A DNA stretch of 64,000 nucleotides from Paenibacillus sp. 1781tsa1. Lineage in GTDB: Bacteria > Bacillota > Bacilli > Paenibacillales > Paenibacillaceae. Numbering within the stretch: the stretch's first letter is position 1; each line of letters begins with the position of its first letter. The notes beneath the pieces are model-generated. The model was given only the letters and a program-made list of their open reading frames with translations, made no database searches and was not told the DNA's origin. The DNA is taken from assembly GCF_024159265.1 (NCBI RefSeq), contig NZ_JAMYWY010000001.1, positions 5,952,001 through 6,016,000 on the forward strand. The letters are read 5' to 3'. Positions 63,303 to 64,000 of the stretch are shown piece after piece. A program made the position numbers and the translations under genes.

Positions 63303-64000
63303 TCATTTCACATCTTTTCCAGTCCAGAGAGCTACACGTTCCTTGATCCAAACTGTGTATTGTTTCTCCATCTCTACTGCACCCGCTTTGTCGAGTTCAG
63401 CCAGAAGACCATCATATACGCTGTCGAAGTTCTCTGGTTTGGCAAGGATAGCCTCTGGAATACGTTTACGTACGATATCTTGTGTTTTCTGGAACGTTAC
63501 GTTGTAATCCGTGTCAGAAGGTACAGGCATGTTGTATGCTGCGCCCCAATCTTTCAATTTCAGATCATCTTCGGAAGGGTAGAAATCTTTCCAAGTTGTA
63601 ATTCCATAAGCTTTTAATGTCTCTTTCTCTGCTGCAGTGTATCCAGCCTGAATCTGCTCAGGGAAGTTTGTTGTATAATAGTTATCCGTAGCATCTTTCA
63701 CTCCATCACCGTATCTTGCACTGAAGATATTGTACATACCCACGCCAGATTCTTTCGTGAAGGCAGAGTTATCATTGGTTTTGCGATCTTGTACTTCTGC
63801 CGGAATAACGCGTTTGCCATTCTCTACTTGGTAGTGCTGGCCTTCAACACCCCAGTTTCTCAGGACTTGACCTTCATCAGATGCAAGCCAATCCATGAAT
63901 TTGATAATGCGCACCGGATCTTTGGCCGAAGTTGTAATCCCAATGCCGTATCCATCAAAACCTGTCGGCTGGAATGTGTGGTCCACAATGTCCTTGTTCA
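63303..64000 (-). CDS. Extracellular solute-binding protein paralogue (N-terminal part beyond window)
   Basis: The last 232 or so residues are visible; the frame is open through base 64000. By eye about 201 of 227 aligned residues are identical to the C-terminal part of the protein encoded at 61282-62979, including the shared end LWTGKDVK, so this is a recent tandem duplication. Differences gather in surface-type positions such as KPENFDSVYDG against SPANFDATYDA. Role as for its neighbour: ligand capture for an ABC sugar importer, perhaps with different specificity. Confidence 0.9.
   Translation of the reverse strand, partial: NKDIVDHTFQPTGFDGYGIGITTSAKDPVRIIKFMDWLASDEGQVLRNWGVEGQHYQVENGKRVIPAEVQDRKTNDNSAFTKESGVGMYNIFSARYGDGVKDATDNYYTTNFPEQIQAGYTAAEKETLKAYGITTWKDFYPSEDDLKLKDWGAAYNMPVPSDTDYNVTFQKTQDIVRKRIPEAILAKPENFDSVYDGLLAELDKAGAVEMEKQYTVWIKERVALWTGKDVK

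Overview
The window looks like chromosomal DNA of a Paenibacillus-like, spore-former-type Firmicute. The support is Gram-positive gene neighbourhoods with strong AGGAGG-type ribosome binding sites, a YpgR/CvfC homologue, S-layer-homology (SLH) and class D sortase/LPXTG surface proteins, a ROK-type XylR, quinol oxidases of both the aa3 (qoxABCD) and bd (cydAB) types, and abundant sugar-use genes. The species assignment is an inference. No rRNA, tRNA, CRISPR array, insertion sequence or prophage was seen.

Layout. 1-5.5 kb: a large sensor histidine kinase (cut by the left edge) translationally coupled to a receiver-PP2C phosphatase, followed by small general-stress-type genes (YflT, DUF948, DUF1328) that carry three similar SigB/SigF-type promoter sequences. 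5.8-10.8 kb: a secreted SH3-like protein, a Mn-type CDF exporter, an ABC-F protein and a metallo-beta-lactamase-fold hydrolase. 10.9-13.6 kb: a cytochrome bd operon with a CydS-like third gene and a previously unlisted 34-residue membrane ORF in front of cydA. 13.8-18.2 kb: a PAS histidine kinase, a divergent OmpR-type regulator and a receiver-like orphan. 18.4-21.5 kb: ypgR, then a lysine riboswitch with terminator in front of a lysine permease. 21.8-31 kb: a cell-surface block of class D sortase, a 1,499-residue LPKTG adhesin with collagen-binding-like and CnaB repeats, an exported transglutaminase-like protein and a YcdB/SLH protein. 31-36 kb: a lipase-like hydrolase, KDPG aldolase and two glycosyltransferases. 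36-41 kb: the xylose locus (xylB, xylA, divergent xylR) with an operator and cre site; the xylB-xylA spacer holds two 146-bp direct repeats with conserved hairpins. 41-48.6 kb: a glutaredoxin-like protein and thioredoxin reductase, a ZIP transporter, a hydrolase, a P1B-4 metal ATPase behind Fur-type boxes, and O-acetylhomoserine sulfhydrylase. 48.8-52.3 kb: an operon for unsaturated uronate use (kduI, DeoR regulator, kduD, TIM-barrel isomerase) with a triple direct repeat as candidate operator. 52.4-56.4 kb: qoxABCD. 57.3-64 kb: GH1 and GH95 glycosidases and two closely related tandem sugar-binding lipoproteins that share cre-like elements.

How the genes work together. Carbon intake runs through xylose (XylA/XylB), pectin-type uronates (KduI, KduD, then KDPG aldolase; no KDG kinase is in the window) and fucosyl/beta-glucosyl oligosaccharides. 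Electron flow can end at either of two quinol oxidases. Metal and redox balance is served by the CDF, ZIP and P1B-4 transporters and thioredoxin reductase, two of them beside Fur-family boxes.
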